Counted from the first letter of the stretch, positions 6,992 through 16,015 are shown. The stretch is DNA of 64,000 bases from Moraxella cuniculi DSM 21768 (GCF_900156515.1 NZ_FTNU01000001.1:62001-126000); one strand, 5' to 3'. A program made the numbers and translations. The notes: generated by a model not told the origin, from the letters alone.

Positions 6992-8332
6992 ATGAGTATC
7001 CAATCTGTTGTCAAAAAAATCGAGCAAACCTATGCCCACCAGCCTGAATTTATTCAGGCGGTACAAGAAGTGGCGATGACGGTTGAGCAAGTGTATGCTG
7101 ACAATCCAAAATTTGCCGAATTGAAGGTTTTTGAACGCTTGTGCGAGCCTGACCGTATCATCAGTTTCCGCGTGAACTGGGAAAATGACAAGGGCGAAGT
7201 GCAGGTCAATCGTGGCTGGCGTGTGCAGTTTAGCAATGCCATCGGCCCTTATAAAGGCGGTTTGCGATTCCATCCGACGGTCAATGAGGGCGTGCTGAAG
7301 TTCTTGGGCTTTGAGCAGATTTTCAAAAATGCACTGACAGGCTTGCCGATGGGTGGCGGTAAAGGGGGTTCGGATTTTGACCCCAAAGGGAAATCTGATG
7401 CCGAAATTCGCCGTTTTTGCTATGCGTTTATGCGTGAATTGCACAAAAATATCGGCAAAGATATGGATGTGCCAGCAGGTGATATCGGAGTTGGTGGTCG
7501 TGAGGTGAACTATATGTTCGCCATGTACAAAAATTTGACCCGCGAATATGAAGGCGTGCTGACAGGCAAGGGTGTAGGTTTTGGTGGTAGCTTGATTCGT
7601 ACCGAGGCGACAGGTTATGGCTTGGTGTATTTTTTGGATAATATGCTAAAAGCCAATGATGACACGCTGGCTGGCAAGACGGTGCTGGTCTCTGGTGCTG
7701 GTAATGTTGCTCAATACGCCGCCGAAAAAGTGGTGCAGTTGGGCGGCAAGGTTATTACTTTCTCTGATTCTACTGGCACGCTGTATGACAAAGATGGCTT
7801 TGACCAAGAAAAAATTGACTGGGTAAAAGCACAAAAACAAGAACGCAAACCGCTGTCTGACTATGTGGAGCAATTTGGTGGTCAGTGGCTGGCTGGTGAG
7901 AAGCCTTGGCAGTTTGCTGCCGATATTGCTCTGCCTTGTGCAACCCAAAATGAGGTCAATGAAAGCGAAGCTAAGACCTTGGTGGCAAATGGTGTCAAAT
8001 ACATTGCCGAAGGGGCAAATATGCCACTAGATGCTAAGGCAATCGATGTGGTGCGTGAGCATGGCGTTGCCTATGCACCGGGCAAAGCAGCCAATGCTGG
8101 CGGTGTGGCAGTTTCGGGTCTTGAGATGAGCCAAAACTCGGTGCGTCAATACAAGAGTTTTGAGGAGCTTGATAAGCAGCTACAAAACATCATGAAAACC
8201 ATTCATGACAATGCCTGTGCTGCCGCCGAAAAATACGGCACAACCAAAGGGGCGATTGATTACATGACTGGGGCAAATGTCGCAGGTTTTGTACAAGTTG
8301 CCAATGCTCTGGTGGCTTACGGTATTTTATAA
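6992..8332 (+). CDS. gdhA: NADP-specific glutamate dehydrogenase
   Basis: A 446-residue cytosolic enzyme, the usual length for the hexameric gamma-proteobacterial form, that aminates 2-oxoglutarate to glutamate with NADPH. Substrate-binding motifs are visible: KGGLRFHPTV (about 88-97), the active-site glycine-rich LPMGGGKGGSDFDPKG with its catalytic lysine, and DIGVGGREVNYM with the catalytic aspartate. The Rossmann part has SGAGNVAQYAAEK. GAGGATTT before the ATG acts as ribosome-binding site. The gene is monocistronic, between terminators at 6737 and 8347. Confidence 0.97.
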   Translation: MSIQSVVKKIEQTYAHQPEFIQAVQEVAMTVEQVYADNPKFAELKVFERLCEPDRIISFRVNWENDKGEVQVNRGWRVQFSNAIGPYKGGLRFHPTVNEGVLKFLGFEQIFKNALTGLPMGGGKGGSDFDPKGKSDAEIRRFCYAFMRELHKNIGKDMDVPAGDIGVGGREVNYMFAMYKNLTREYEGVLTGKGVGFGGSLIRTEATGYGLVYFLDNMLKANDDTLAGKTVLVSGAGNVAQYAAEKVVQLGGKVITFSDSTGTLYDKDGFDQEKIDWVKAQKQERKPLSDYVEQFGGQWLAGEKPWQFAADIALPCATQNEVNESEAKTLVANGVKYIAEGANMPLDAKAIDVVREHGVAYAPGKAANAGGVAVSGLEMSQNSVRQYKSFEELDKQLQNIMKTIHDNACAAAEKYGTTKGAIDYMTGANVAGFVQVANALVAYGIL

Positions 8333-8346
8333 GTTTGCCAAAAAAC

Positions 8347-8380
8347 AATACCCCAAAAGTCGGCTTTTGGGGTATTTTTT
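8347..8380. terminator. Bidirectional terminator between gdhA and the SafE-like gene
   Basis: Perfect 13-base arms AATACCCCAAAAG / CTTTTGGGGTATT around a 4 nt loop, with T run on the plus side and A run on the left. It serves the two converging genes. Confidence 0.9.
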
Positions 8381-8385
8381 GTGGA

Positions 8386-9165
8386 TTAATGAGCGGAATG
8401 GTTATTGCTTGATTGATTGGTGTCCATTTGGCTCATATTTGTGCCATTCATATTACTCATGTCGTGTCCAGATTTTGACATCATCATCTGCATAATGGGC
8501 GAGCTAAAGGCAATGGCAAGCCCCGAAATCAGCATGATAGCACCGCTGAATTTGCGTAATTGCAGATGGTGGATTTTTGATTTTAGCCATGTGATGACAG
8601 TGCCTGTGGTTAGTAGCATGGGCAAAGTTCCCAGCCAAAAAAACGCCATAAATGCCGTGGCGGTCAAGCCAAATTGCCCATCGGCAGCCAGACCCAGTGC
8701 AACACCCAAAGCCCCATAAACCAAACCGCATGGCAAAAATCCCCACAACAAGCCTGCCGCCAGTGCCTTTGGTAGGCTATCCATGGGCAACACTTTGCTA
8801 CGCAAGGGGGCAAGTGCATTCCACAATTTTAAGCCTGCTTTTTCTAGTTGGTTTAAGATGGGCAGACCGAGCATTAACAGGGCAGCAAAAATCAATGCCC
8901 CGCCCAATAGGTATTTTGGTATGGAGCTGTTTGCCATCAAAGGAGCAAGAATGCTGTTGCCAAATATCGCCACCAGCAAGCCCAAAATCATATAGCTGCC
9001 GAGCCTGCCTACATGATAAGCAATCATCAGCATGGCTTTTTTGGCAGGTGAGGCTTCTTTCATCGCAACACCAAAAGCTGCTACGATACCGCCACACATA
9101 CCCAAGCAATGTGGCGATCCTAATAGCCCCATGCTAAAGGCGGCAAAAATCAGGGCGATGGTCAT
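8386..9165 (-). CDS. TauE/SafE (UreH/DsbD-2-like) membrane protein, probable cytochrome oxidase maturation factor
   Basis: A 259-residue inner-membrane protein with about six hydrophobic segments. The N-terminal motif GSPHCLGMCGGIVAAF is typical of the family fused or linked to cytochrome cbb3 oxidase assembly (often annotated sulfite exporter TauE/SafE family, PF13386) and carries the two cysteines thought to bind copper or take part in thiol exchange. The C-terminus is rich in Met, His and Asn (MSKSGHDMSNMNGTNMSQM), which suggests metal binding. Its start overlaps the ccoS stop by 4 nt (ATGA), so the two are translationally coupled, which supports a role in oxidase biogenesis rather than sulfite export. 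Confidence 0.8.
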   Translation of the reverse strand: MTIALIFAAFSMGLLGSPHCLGMCGGIVAAFGVAMKEASPAKKAMLMIAYHVGRLGSYMILGLLVAIFGNSILAPLMANSSIPKYLLGGALIFAALLMLGLPILNQLEKAGLKLWNALAPLRSKVLPMDSLPKALAAGLLWGFLPCGLVYGALGVALGLAADGQFGLTATAFMAFFWLGTLPMLLTTGTVITWLKSKIHHLQLRKFSGAIMLISGLAIAFSSPIMQMMMSKSGHDMSNMNGTNMSQMDTNQSSNNHSAH

Positions 9166-9338
9166 TGGTGATCCTTAGTGGTGATATTGCGGCGTGCTTG
9201 GCGATCATCAAGAATAATCTGCTCTGGTGCGTTGTCCAGATCTTCAAACTGATTGGATTTGACGGCATAATAAATTGCCCAAATTGCCACCACAAACAGC
9301 ATAAGACTTAAGGGGATTAATAAATAAATACTCAGCAT
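9162..9338 (-). CDS. ccoS: cbb3-type cytochrome oxidase assembly protein CcoS
   Basis: A 58-residue protein with one membrane helix (LSIYLLIPLSLMLFVVAIWA) followed by YYAVKSNQFEDLDNAPEQIILDD, the CcoS signature. CcoS is needed for insertion of haem b and copper into cbb3 oxidase. The ATG at 9338 is chosen because AGGTG lies about 7 nt upstream; a GTG three codons earlier overlaps that site. The gene is coupled to the SafE-like gene. The structural ccoNOPQ genes and ccoG/ccoI are not in the window, so this pair is detached from the usual cluster. Confidence 0.88.
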   Translation of the reverse strand: MLSIYLLIPLSLMLFVVAIWAIYYAVKSNQFEDLDNAPEQIILDDRQARRNITTKDHQ

Positions 9339-9464
9339 AAACCACACCTACTAAGCCGATTGATTACAATATTTTATCAAAAACATAACCAGATGACAAT
9401 ATTTGCTCAAATTTCATTCATATACAGCACAGTATGACAGTGATACAGACTTTATCAGATAGGC

Positions 9465-10952
9465 TTAGGACATACAGCTGATTGCCTTGATTTCGTCATG
9501 CCGTGCAGGGCGAGTGTCATCGGCGGTTGCGATGGCATTTGGCTGATAAGGATTGGACAGCAGGGCAAATAATCGCTGGACTTCGGCAAAATCCCCTTGA
9601 TAAGCCTGCATGATGGCACGATCCGCCATGTGATTGCGTAGCACGTAGATGGGATTGTGCTGCTGCAATGTGCTGATGATGTCGGATTTGCTAGTATGGC
9701 GAAGCTCGTGCAGGTATTCTGTCGCCCATTGTTGCCAGTGGGCTTGGGCGTGTTGTGGCAGTTGTGCAAGTCCATGATGCAATAGCTGCTTTTCATAAGG
9801 GTGATTTTGACCATCAACAAGGGCAATTAGGCTGCGAAAAGTATTGGTAAAATCAAGTCGATGCGTCTGCATAAAATCAAGCAGACGATTGCCAAGCTGT
9901 ATGATGGCAGGATGCTGGGTATGGTTGTTGATGCCAAGTTTTTGGCACAGTTTGTCATGATAACTATGCTGTAGCGTATTGTCATAAGATATCAGCACTT
10001 GCTCCATGTCATCTTGGCTGATAAATTGTCCAAAACTTTGTAAAAATTTTGCCAAATTCCAGCGTCCGATGGCAGGCTGATTATGATAACTGTACCGTCC
10101 CATGTGATCGGACTGGTTATTGATCCAATGAGGATTAAAACGCTCCATAAAACCAAAAGGCCCAAAATCCAGCGTGCTGCCTGTAATGTTCAAATTATCC
10201 GTATTCATTACACCATGGCAAAAACCAACCAGCTGCCAGTTGGCAATCATCAAGGCTGTGCGATTGGCAATGGTACAAACTAGGGCAGGTATGTCCACAG
10301 TTTTTGTGCCGCTGTGATATAAAGCAGGATAATAACTTTGGGCAATCTTGCCAACAAAATCACCAAAATTATCAGGCGTATACATTGACACCCACTGAAA
10401 ATGCCCCAGTCGCACATGGCAATCACTGACACGCAATAATGCAGCGGCTTTTTCTGGGTATTGACGGCGAATCGTGGTATCGCTTATCACCAATCCAATG
10501 GCATCTGATGAGTCAATCCCCAGTTGGTTCATGGCATGACCGCACAGATATTCACGAATGGTGCTGGCAAGCATTGCACGACCATCACCATGACGAGAGT
10601 AGGGAGTACGCCCTGCACCTTTTAAGTGCAAGTCGGTCAGTCTGCCTTGATTATCCTTTAGCTGTGCTATCAGCAGTCCACGACCATCGCCCAGCTGACC
10701 TGCCCATTGCCCAAACTGATGACCAGCGTATGCCATGGCAATCGGCTGCATATCAGTTGGCATGATATTTGCCAAATCAGTAAGCCGACCGCTGATGATA
10801 TTGCACCACTGATTATCGTTTAGATTATTCAGCCCAAGCCTGTCAATCAATGGGCGATTAAGAGCGATCAATGTGGGGTTGTCAAGCGGTGTTGGTAGAA
10901 TATGGCGATACAGTCTGTCGTCATGCTTTAGGTAATCGTGGATAAATTTCAT
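9465..10952 (-). CDS. selO: Protein adenylyltransferase SelO (YdiU family)
   Basis: A 495-residue pseudokinase-fold enzyme that transfers AMP to Ser/Thr/Tyr residues of proteins and is linked to redox stress. Family landmarks are present in order: AMAYAGHQFGQWAGQLGDGR (about 88-107), LKGAGRTPYSRHGDGRA (about 129-145), EKAAALLRVSDCHVRLGHF, FCHGVMNTDNLNITG with the metal-binding asparagine, and LDFGPFGFMERFNP with the DFG-like aspartate. The C-terminal NPIYVLRNHMADRAIMQA is also typical. Length fits bacterial SelO. It is alone between ccoS and the desaturase gene. Confidence 0.95.
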   Translation of the reverse strand: MKFIHDYLKHDDRLYRHILPTPLDNPTLIALNRPLIDRLGLNNLNDNQWCNIISGRLTDLANIMPTDMQPIAMAYAGHQFGQWAGQLGDGRGLLIAQLKDNQGRLTDLHLKGAGRTPYSRHGDGRAMLASTIREYLCGHAMNQLGIDSSDAIGLVISDTTIRRQYPEKAAALLRVSDCHVRLGHFQWVSMYTPDNFGDFVGKIAQSYYPALYHSGTKTVDIPALVCTIANRTALMIANWQLVGFCHGVMNTDNLNITGSTLDFGPFGFMERFNPHWINNQSDHMGRYSYHNQPAIGRWNLAKFLQSFGQFISQDDMEQVLISYDNTLQHSYHDKLCQKLGINNHTQHPAIIQLGNRLLDFMQTHRLDFTNTFRSLIALVDGQNHPYEKQLLHHGLAQLPQHAQAHWQQWATEYLHELRHTSKSDIISTLQQHNPIYVLRNHMADRAIMQAYQGDFAEVQRLFALLSNPYQPNAIATADDTRPARHDEIKAISCMS

Positions 10953-11111
10953 GCACTGTATGATTGATTATTGGGCTTTTGTTTTATGGTGGCGTGTCTT
11001 AAATATGAATGCAGCTTATCCATAATAGCACCAGTTGGGGCGTTTGACAAGGTTGCCATCATGCGATGTGCCATTATGATTGTGAGGCTTATAAATATTA
11101 AGCAAAAGAAA

Positions 11112-11140
11112 CCCTTTGTTCAGAACAAGTGAACAAAGGG
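11112..11140 (-). terminator. Terminator of the desaturase gene
   Basis: Perfect 11-base arms CCCTTTGTTCA / TGAACAAAGGG with a 7 nt loop, followed on the minus strand by TTTCTTTTGC. It lies about 25 nt after the desaturase stop. Confidence 0.8.
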
Positions 11141-11163
11141 TGGAGAAAAGCCATCTGGTCTGA

Positions 11164-12345
11164 TTAAGCGGCGGTTTTGCCTTTGAGTTGTAGGAATGCT
11201 TGCTCAATCCGCTTGCTGTGCTCAAAGATTTTTACCTCAATTTGGGCGAATTGTGCTTTGAGCTTTTCGTCAGCTTCGTGTAAGCGGTCGGCGAATTCAG
11301 CACGCTTTAGCTCGATGGCTTTGGCTTTTAGGGCGTGCCATTCTTCGACAGTTTTGGTAAATTCTTCATACTCTTGGCTGATGCGATCTTTGAACATTAC
11401 CAAGCGTTCATCTAGGCTTGGTTCGCCACCTTTGGCAATGCGTTCGGCAGCTCGCTTAAACTGCATGGTAACTTCTGCGTGCTTGATGGTAAGGTCGTCA
11501 ACGCGTTTTAGGTTCTGTGCCAAGCCAATTTTTGACAAGATGCTGATGAACCATTTGGTTGGGTCGTATTGCCACCACTTAACACCATTGCGATAGTCGT
11601 ATTGGAAATAGTGATGATAATTATGATAGCCCTCACCCCATGTTACAATCGCAAGCAGTGGGTTGTCTCGAGCGGTGTTTTCGTCAGTATAAGGGCGTGT
11701 GCCAAACATATGGCAGAGCGAGTTGATAAAAAAGGTAAAATGATGGGTCAAAACCAGACGCAACAAGCCTGCAATCAAGAAAGTGCCAAGCATATCACCT
11801 GTGATTAGTCCTGCAATGCCCACAACCACAAGATTGGTTGCAACCACCCAAAAGCCATAATATTTGTGTTGCAAGGTCAGCAGTTTGTCTTTTTTTAGGT
11901 CGGGGATATTTTTGTAATCATATTGACCGCTTGGATATTTGTGCAGCATCCAGTCCATGTGGCTGAACCAAAAACCACGGCGAGCCGAATACGGATCATC
12001 GTATTCATCATCAACATGGCGATGGTGCGTGCGATGCCCAGAACACCAGTCAAATGCCGAACTCTGGACTGCTAAAGTTGCCCCAAGTAGCAAGAAGTAT
12101 TTGACAATCGGATGGGCTTCGTATGATTTGTGAGCCCAAAGACGGTGATAGCCTGCAGTGATGGAAAGACCCGTCCATGCCATAAACAACGCAAAGGCGG
12201 TCCAGACAGCGGGATTGACACCGTGTGTCCACAGATACCAAGGCACCAAAATAATGGCAAGTAGCGGTGTTGATAGCAACACAATGGCAGGAACCCAGTT
12301 GATTGGTGCGTTTTTAAAGGCTTCAGGATTGCGTTCGATGCTCAT
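11164..12345 (-). CDS. Acyl-CoA (delta-9) fatty acid desaturase
   Basis: A 393-residue membrane di-iron desaturase that introduces a double bond into saturated acyl chains. The three histidine boxes are complete: HRLWAHKS (about 66-73), HRTHHRHVDDEYDDPY (about 103-118) and GEGYHNYHHYFQYDYR (about 238-253), with several hydrophobic helices around them. The last 110 or so residues are hydrophilic and predicted coiled-coil (KHAEVTMQFKRAAERIAKGG, then Glu/Lys-rich), an extension beyond the stearoyl-CoA-type core. The TetR-family gene at 12795 is divergent and likely regulates it. A terminator follows at 11112. Confidence 0.93.
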   Translation of the reverse strand: MSIERNPEAFKNAPINWVPAIVLLSTPLLAIILVPWYLWTHGVNPAVWTAFALFMAWTGLSITAGYHRLWAHKSYEAHPIVKYFLLLGATLAVQSSAFDWCSGHRTHHRHVDDEYDDPYSARRGFWFSHMDWMLHKYPSGQYDYKNIPDLKKDKLLTLQHKYYGFWVVATNLVVVGIAGLITGDMLGTFLIAGLLRLVLTHHFTFFINSLCHMFGTRPYTDENTARDNPLLAIVTWGEGYHNYHHYFQYDYRNGVKWWQYDPTKWFISILSKIGLAQNLKRVDDLTIKHAEVTMQFKRAAERIAKGGEPSLDERLVMFKDRISQEYEEFTKTVEEWHALKAKAIELKRAEFADRLHEADEKLKAQFAQIEVKIFEHSKRIEQAFLQLKGKTAA

Positions 12346-12794
12346 AAGCGATAAATATCCTCAAAGATGGTCAGGCAAACAGTGCGTTTGCACACAGCAA
12401 CAATATTACAAAATTTTGCCAACGCCTGTTGTTGCTAGGCGAGCCATCGTCTGATAAACAAATGGCTTGGTTGTATTAAAAATTTTGGAATACTGACTGT
12501 CTGTATCCATACTATCACAGATTGTCAAGAAAGTGAACAATTATTCACGCAATTTTTGCATATTTTTTTGATAAAATTGTAACAGCAAACTGGCGATGAT
12601 GATTTGGAATAATTGCCGTGATGTTTGGTTGTTTTGTGAATATTTTTATCATTTATTGATAAATATTATTAAATAAATAAGATGATGAGCAAGGGTACTA
12701 AAAATAACCATATATAAATAAAGGAAATAAAAAAATGCACCAAGAGTGCTTGCTTTTGTTATAATCTAGCAAAATCTGGAGTGGAGCAGGCAAC
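12346..12794. other. Divergent intergenic region, desaturase / TetR
   Basis: About 450 AT-rich bases without a credible gene. It holds an inverted repeat GTGAA-N6-TTCAC at 12533-12548 and, on the plus strand, an extended -10 TTTTGTTATAAT with TATAAT at 12760-12765, 30 nt before the TetR start. Confidence 0.6.
12533..12548. promoter_or_regulatory. Operator candidate of the divergent TetR regulator
   Basis: GTGAACAATTATTCAC: arms GTGAA and TTCAC, 6 nt apart, within AAGTGAAC...TTCACGC. From memory it resembles the AGTGAAC-type half site of the Pseudomonas DesT operator, which controls an acyl-CoA desaturase; that comparison is not verified here. It lies about 190 nt upstream of the desaturase start. 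Confidence 0.4.
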
Positions 12795-13520
12795 ATGAAC
12801 AATCGCAAGCAACAGTTTGAGCTGCGTCAGTTGCGTATTTTGCAGACTGCTGAACAATTGCTGCTAGAATCTGGCGAAGGGGATTTGACTTTGGACAATC
12901 TGGCGTTGCAGCTGGATTTGGCAAAAGGGACGCTGTATAAGCACTTTAGTAGCAAAGATGAGCTTTTGTTGCGTATTTTGATTCGTTATGAAGAGCGAAA
13001 ATTACAAATCATCAGCGTTGATGACGGTGCAGGGGCGGGTGTGGCAAGGTTGGTGCTGCAGCTGCTGAATTTGCCACACCGTGCGATATTGTTTAACCAT
13101 ATCGAGGAGCGGTTATCATCGACCACTTCGGGGCTAAATCAGTGGTTTGCACAGTTGTACCGTGTGCGTCGTGAACGCATGGTGCGTATGTCAAAAATTG
13201 TACACACTTATCTTGATGAGCAAAATAGCGACATGAATATCCGTGATTATATGGCGACACTGTACGCGGTTGGGCAGGGGGGTGCAAGCCTGCTTAATTC
13301 AAGTTTTTATCAGATGTATCTGGGTAGGCGAGATACGCTAAAGATAGCACTGGTAAGACAGATGTTGGATTTGCCAAAGTTGTACCCCAGACTGACACCG
13401 ACCACTGACGAAGAATACAGGCAGCAACTGGCGATGCTTGATGGTATTAATGAAGAGCAAATCCAAGAGCTTGCCGAGTTGATTGGACAAAATATCATAC
13501 CCACGCCCAGCAAGCAGTAG
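12795..13520 (+). CDS. TetR family transcriptional regulator, probable desaturase regulator
   Basis: A 241-residue one-component regulator. The N-terminal HTH covers residues about 13-58, with LTLDNLALQLDLAKGTLYKHF as the recognition region followed by SSKDELLLRIL. The C-terminal ligand-binding part is helical and not informative by eye. It reads away from the acyl-CoA desaturase with a palindrome in between, the arrangement seen for desaturase regulators of the DesT kind, so a fatty-acyl ligand is plausible. A shared terminator separates it from the permease gene on the other side. Confidence 0.8.
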   Translation: MNNRKQQFELRQLRILQTAEQLLLESGEGDLTLDNLALQLDLAKGTLYKHFSSKDELLLRILIRYEERKLQIISVDDGAGAGVARLVLQLLNLPHRAILFNHIEERLSSTTSGLNQWFAQLYRVRRERMVRMSKIVHTYLDEQNSDMNIRDYMATLYAVGQGGASLLNSSFYQMYLGRRDTLKIALVRQMLDLPKLYPRLTPTTDEEYRQQLAMLDGINEEQIQELAELIGQNIIPTPSKQ

Positions 13521-13532
13521 TTTTATTCGCAT

Positions 13533-13568
13533 AAAAAAATACCCCAAGCGAGCTTGAGGTATTTTTTG
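13533..13568. terminator. Bidirectional terminator between TetR and permease genes
   Basis: AAAAAATACC-CAAGC / GCTTG-AGGTATTTTTT with one internal mismatch and a 2 nt loop; A and T runs on both sides serve the two converging genes. Confidence 0.85.
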
Positions 13569-13574
13569 TGATGT

Positions 13575-14960
13575 TTAGACATCGCTTTCTTTGTACTGCG
13601 GTACAGGTTTTTTAAAGCCTGCGGTTTTGATGCCTAGCCAAACAAAGCCAAGTGCTGCCCAGAATAGACCAACGCTGAAGGTTGTGCCGTCTACTTTTAG
13701 CCACATCAAGAAAATCGCAATAAAGCCAAGCACTGGCACGATGACATAGTTGAATATTTCTTTGGCACTTGTTACCATCTTATCACGAATGGCATAGCGG
13801 AAAATCACTGACAAATTCACAAAGCTAAATGCCGTCAATGCACCAAAGCTAATCAAGTCCACCACAGTTTCTAGTTTAATAAAGCCTGCGGTTAAAGCCA
13901 CAGCACCTGCGATGAGAATGTTGTTTACTGGGGTGAGTAGCTTGGGGTGGATTTTTCCAAAGATTTTGTTGCTGATAACGCCATCACGACCCATCACATA
14001 CATCAGACGAGAAACGCCAGCATGTGCCGAGATGCCTGATGCCATCACAGTTACAATGGCAAAGCCCAGTACGATGGCTTGAAATGCCGAGCCACCAACC
14101 AGCAGTAGGATTTCGGCTTGGGTTTCGTCCACTGCCTTAAAGTAAATCGTAGGGTCGCTTGGCAAGAAAGTCTGCATAAAATAAGCACTGATGATAAACA
14201 CAATACCTGCAATCAGAGTGGTCAATATCATGGCTTTTGGCAGCGTGTTTTTGACATCTTTGGTTTCTTCGGCAAGGCTTGAGATTGAGTCAAAGCCTGT
14301 AAATGAGAAACACAAAATGGTCGCACCAGTAATCAATGCACCAACAGAGGTCATCTCGTCCCAAAATGGCTTAAGGCTCCATAGCTGATAAGCATCTTCT
14401 TTGAGCGTGCCATCTGCGTACAATCCCATGCCTAGCTTGGTGTAGATCAAATAGGTAAATACAGCGATAACAATCAGCTGCACAAAGACAATCCAGCTGT
14501 TAAAATACGCCACTACTTTTGAGCCAAATAGGTTTACCCCTGTCATCAATGCTGTCAGTCCAATGACCCAGACCCAGTGATTGACACTTGGGAACAGAGC
14601 CTCTAGATACAGCACTGCCAGAATGATATTAACCATTGGCGAGAGCAGGTAGTCAAGCCAGCTTGACCAGCCCACCATAAAGCCCATGCTTGGGTTGATG
14701 GCTTTTTGGGTATAGGTATAGGCAGAGCCTGATGATGGATAGGCACGAATCATATGACCATAGCTGATGGAGGTTAGCAAAATCGCCACCAAAGCAAACA
14801 GATAAGACATGGGAACATGGCCGCCGCTATCACGAGAAACCATACCAAAGGTATCAAACAAGGTCATGGGCTGAATGTAGGCAAGACCAATGATAATAAC
14901 ATGCCATAGGCCAAGATTTCGCTTTAGACGAGCGACATTAGAGGTGGGTAAAGTATTCAA
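13575..14960 (-). CDS. APC-family permease, PuuP-like (putrescine/amino acid importer)
   Basis: A 461-residue inner-membrane carrier with about 12 hydrophobic segments. The stretch GLAYIQPMTLFDTFGMVS (N-terminus), GSAYTYTQKAINPSMGFMVG, GATILCFSFTGFDSISSLAEE and GISAHAGVSRLMYVMGRDGV closely follow what I remember of E. coli PuuP, a proton-driven putrescine importer. Substrate is inferred; no puu catabolic genes are nearby. TTG at 14960 is chosen as start because AAAAGGA lies 9 nt upstream; an ATG at 15020 has no ribosome-binding site and follows a hairpin (15024-15042). Confidence 0.82.
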   Translation of the reverse strand: MNTLPTSNVARLKRNLGLWHVIIIGLAYIQPMTLFDTFGMVSRDSGGHVPMSYLFALVAILLTSISYGHMIRAYPSSGSAYTYTQKAINPSMGFMVGWSSWLDYLLSPMVNIILAVLYLEALFPSVNHWVWVIGLTALMTGVNLFGSKVVAYFNSWIVFVQLIVIAVFTYLIYTKLGMGLYADGTLKEDAYQLWSLKPFWDEMTSVGALITGATILCFSFTGFDSISSLAEETKDVKNTLPKAMILTTLIAGIVFIISAYFMQTFLPSDPTIYFKAVDETQAEILLLVGGSAFQAIVLGFAIVTVMASGISAHAGVSRLMYVMGRDGVISNKIFGKIHPKLLTPVNNILIAGAVALTAGFIKLETVVDLISFGALTAFSFVNLSVIFRYAIRDKMVTSAKEIFNYVIVPVLGFIAIFLMWLKVDGTTFSVGLFWAALGFVWLGIKTAGFKKPVPQYKESDV

Positions 14961-15023
14961 CGATGGTATTCCTTTTAAGTGTGCAAAATGCAGCCAACAC
15001 AAAAGGGAGTACAGCTTCATCGT

Positions 15024-15042
15024 ATCAAACGCAAGGTTTGAT
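15024..15042 (-). other. Small hairpin in the leader of the permease gene
   Basis: Perfect arms ATCAAAC / GTTTGAT with a 5 nt loop, about 64 nt upstream of the preferred TTG start. It may affect translation or mRNA stability; no known riboswitch fold is recognised. Confidence 0.3.
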
Positions 15043-15238
15043 GCTTGGTCGATTAGGCTATCTGCTCCAGTTTTTTAATGAAAGAAAAATAATCAAACAG
15101 TGGTTGCTGTTTAATTTTGGGAAATTTGGGCAATTTTAGCCCAAAAATAACCATTTGTCAGCTGTTTTTTGCTAAATTGTTAAAATTTTTGCTACAAGGT
15201 TTTTATAAATTGACAAAATTGCTACCATCGCTGCCATA

Positions 15239-16015
15239 TCAACCGCCTTTTAGCGTCAGACTGCGGCCGCCATCAACGGCGAGAATCTGCCCTGTGATAT
15301 AGCGACTGCTTACCAAGAATAGCACCGCTTCGGCGATGTCGTTTGGTGTGCCAATGCAGGATAGAGGAACTGAGTTGATAAGCTCTGCTGCGGTTTGGCT
15401 ATTTAGCTGGAGGTTTTGGTCATTTTCGGGAAGGATATTAACACCCGGGGCAACGCCATTGATACGCACCAGTGGAGCGATTTCTAGGGCGAGGCTTTGT
15501 ACCATGGCACGGTGGGCGGCTTTTGCCATGTTGTAGATGGGATAGCCAACAAAAGGCTTGCCATCTGCATGAATGTCAAGCAGGCTGATGATACTGCCTT
15601 TGTTGGCTTGCAAAATTGGCAAAAAGGCTTGGCTTATCATAAAGGGGGCTTTGGCATTGGTTAAGAACAAATCTTGCCAGTGCGATAGCAGATTTTGGTG
15701 ATTATCGTGTAGATTTGTTGCATAAAAACTTGAAGCATTATGAACCAAAACATCAATACCGCCAAAAAATTCGCAGCAATTCTGGACAAATTGTGCAAGT
15801 AAGACTCTATCATTAACGATTTGTAAATCCGCCTGAATCATGGCGGCGGAATTTGGGCGAGCGGTATTGAGTGTCAAGACCAGATTTGTCGCCTCAAGGC
15901 TGCTGTGATGATAATGAATGATGATGCGGTAGCCGTGCTGGTGCAAAAGCCTGCTAATGGCGGCTCCGATACGCTTTGCTCCGCCTGTAACAAGGGCAAC
16001 TTTGGACGATTTCAT
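15239..16015 (-). CDS. SDR-family pteridine reductase (FolM/PTR1-like)
   Basis: A 258-residue NADPH-dependent short-chain dehydrogenase. The cofactor motif TGGAKRIGAAI (about 10-20) has the Arg-for-Gly change (TGxxKRIG) characteristic of pteridine reductases. HNASSFYAT follows at about 91. The catalytic YxxxK is YNMAKAAH at about 171, with the upstream active-site position LLDIHA instead of a serine, again as in PTR1/FolM-type enzymes. The C-terminus AVDGGRSL is standard. Expected role: reduction of dihydropterins or dihydrofolate in the cytosol. Its start overlaps the cca stop by 4 nt, so it is translationally coupled to cca. Confidence 0.85.
   Translation of the reverse strand: MKSSKVALVTGGAKRIGAAISRLLHQHGYRIIIHYHHSSLEATNLVLTLNTARPNSAAMIQADLQIVNDRVLLAQFVQNCCEFFGGIDVLVHNASSFYATNLHDNHQNLLSHWQDLFLTNAKAPFMISQAFLPILQANKGSIISLLDIHADGKPFVGYPIYNMAKAAHRAMVQSLALEIAPLVRINGVAPGVNILPENDQNLQLNSQTAAELINSVPLSCIGTPNDIAEAVLFLVSSRYITGQILAVDGGRSLTLKGG

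Noticed and set aside
11281-11300. TAAGCGGTC inside the desaturase gene as an uptake signal
   Set aside because: Single copy in a gene that otherwise looks native; chance occurrence is likely.
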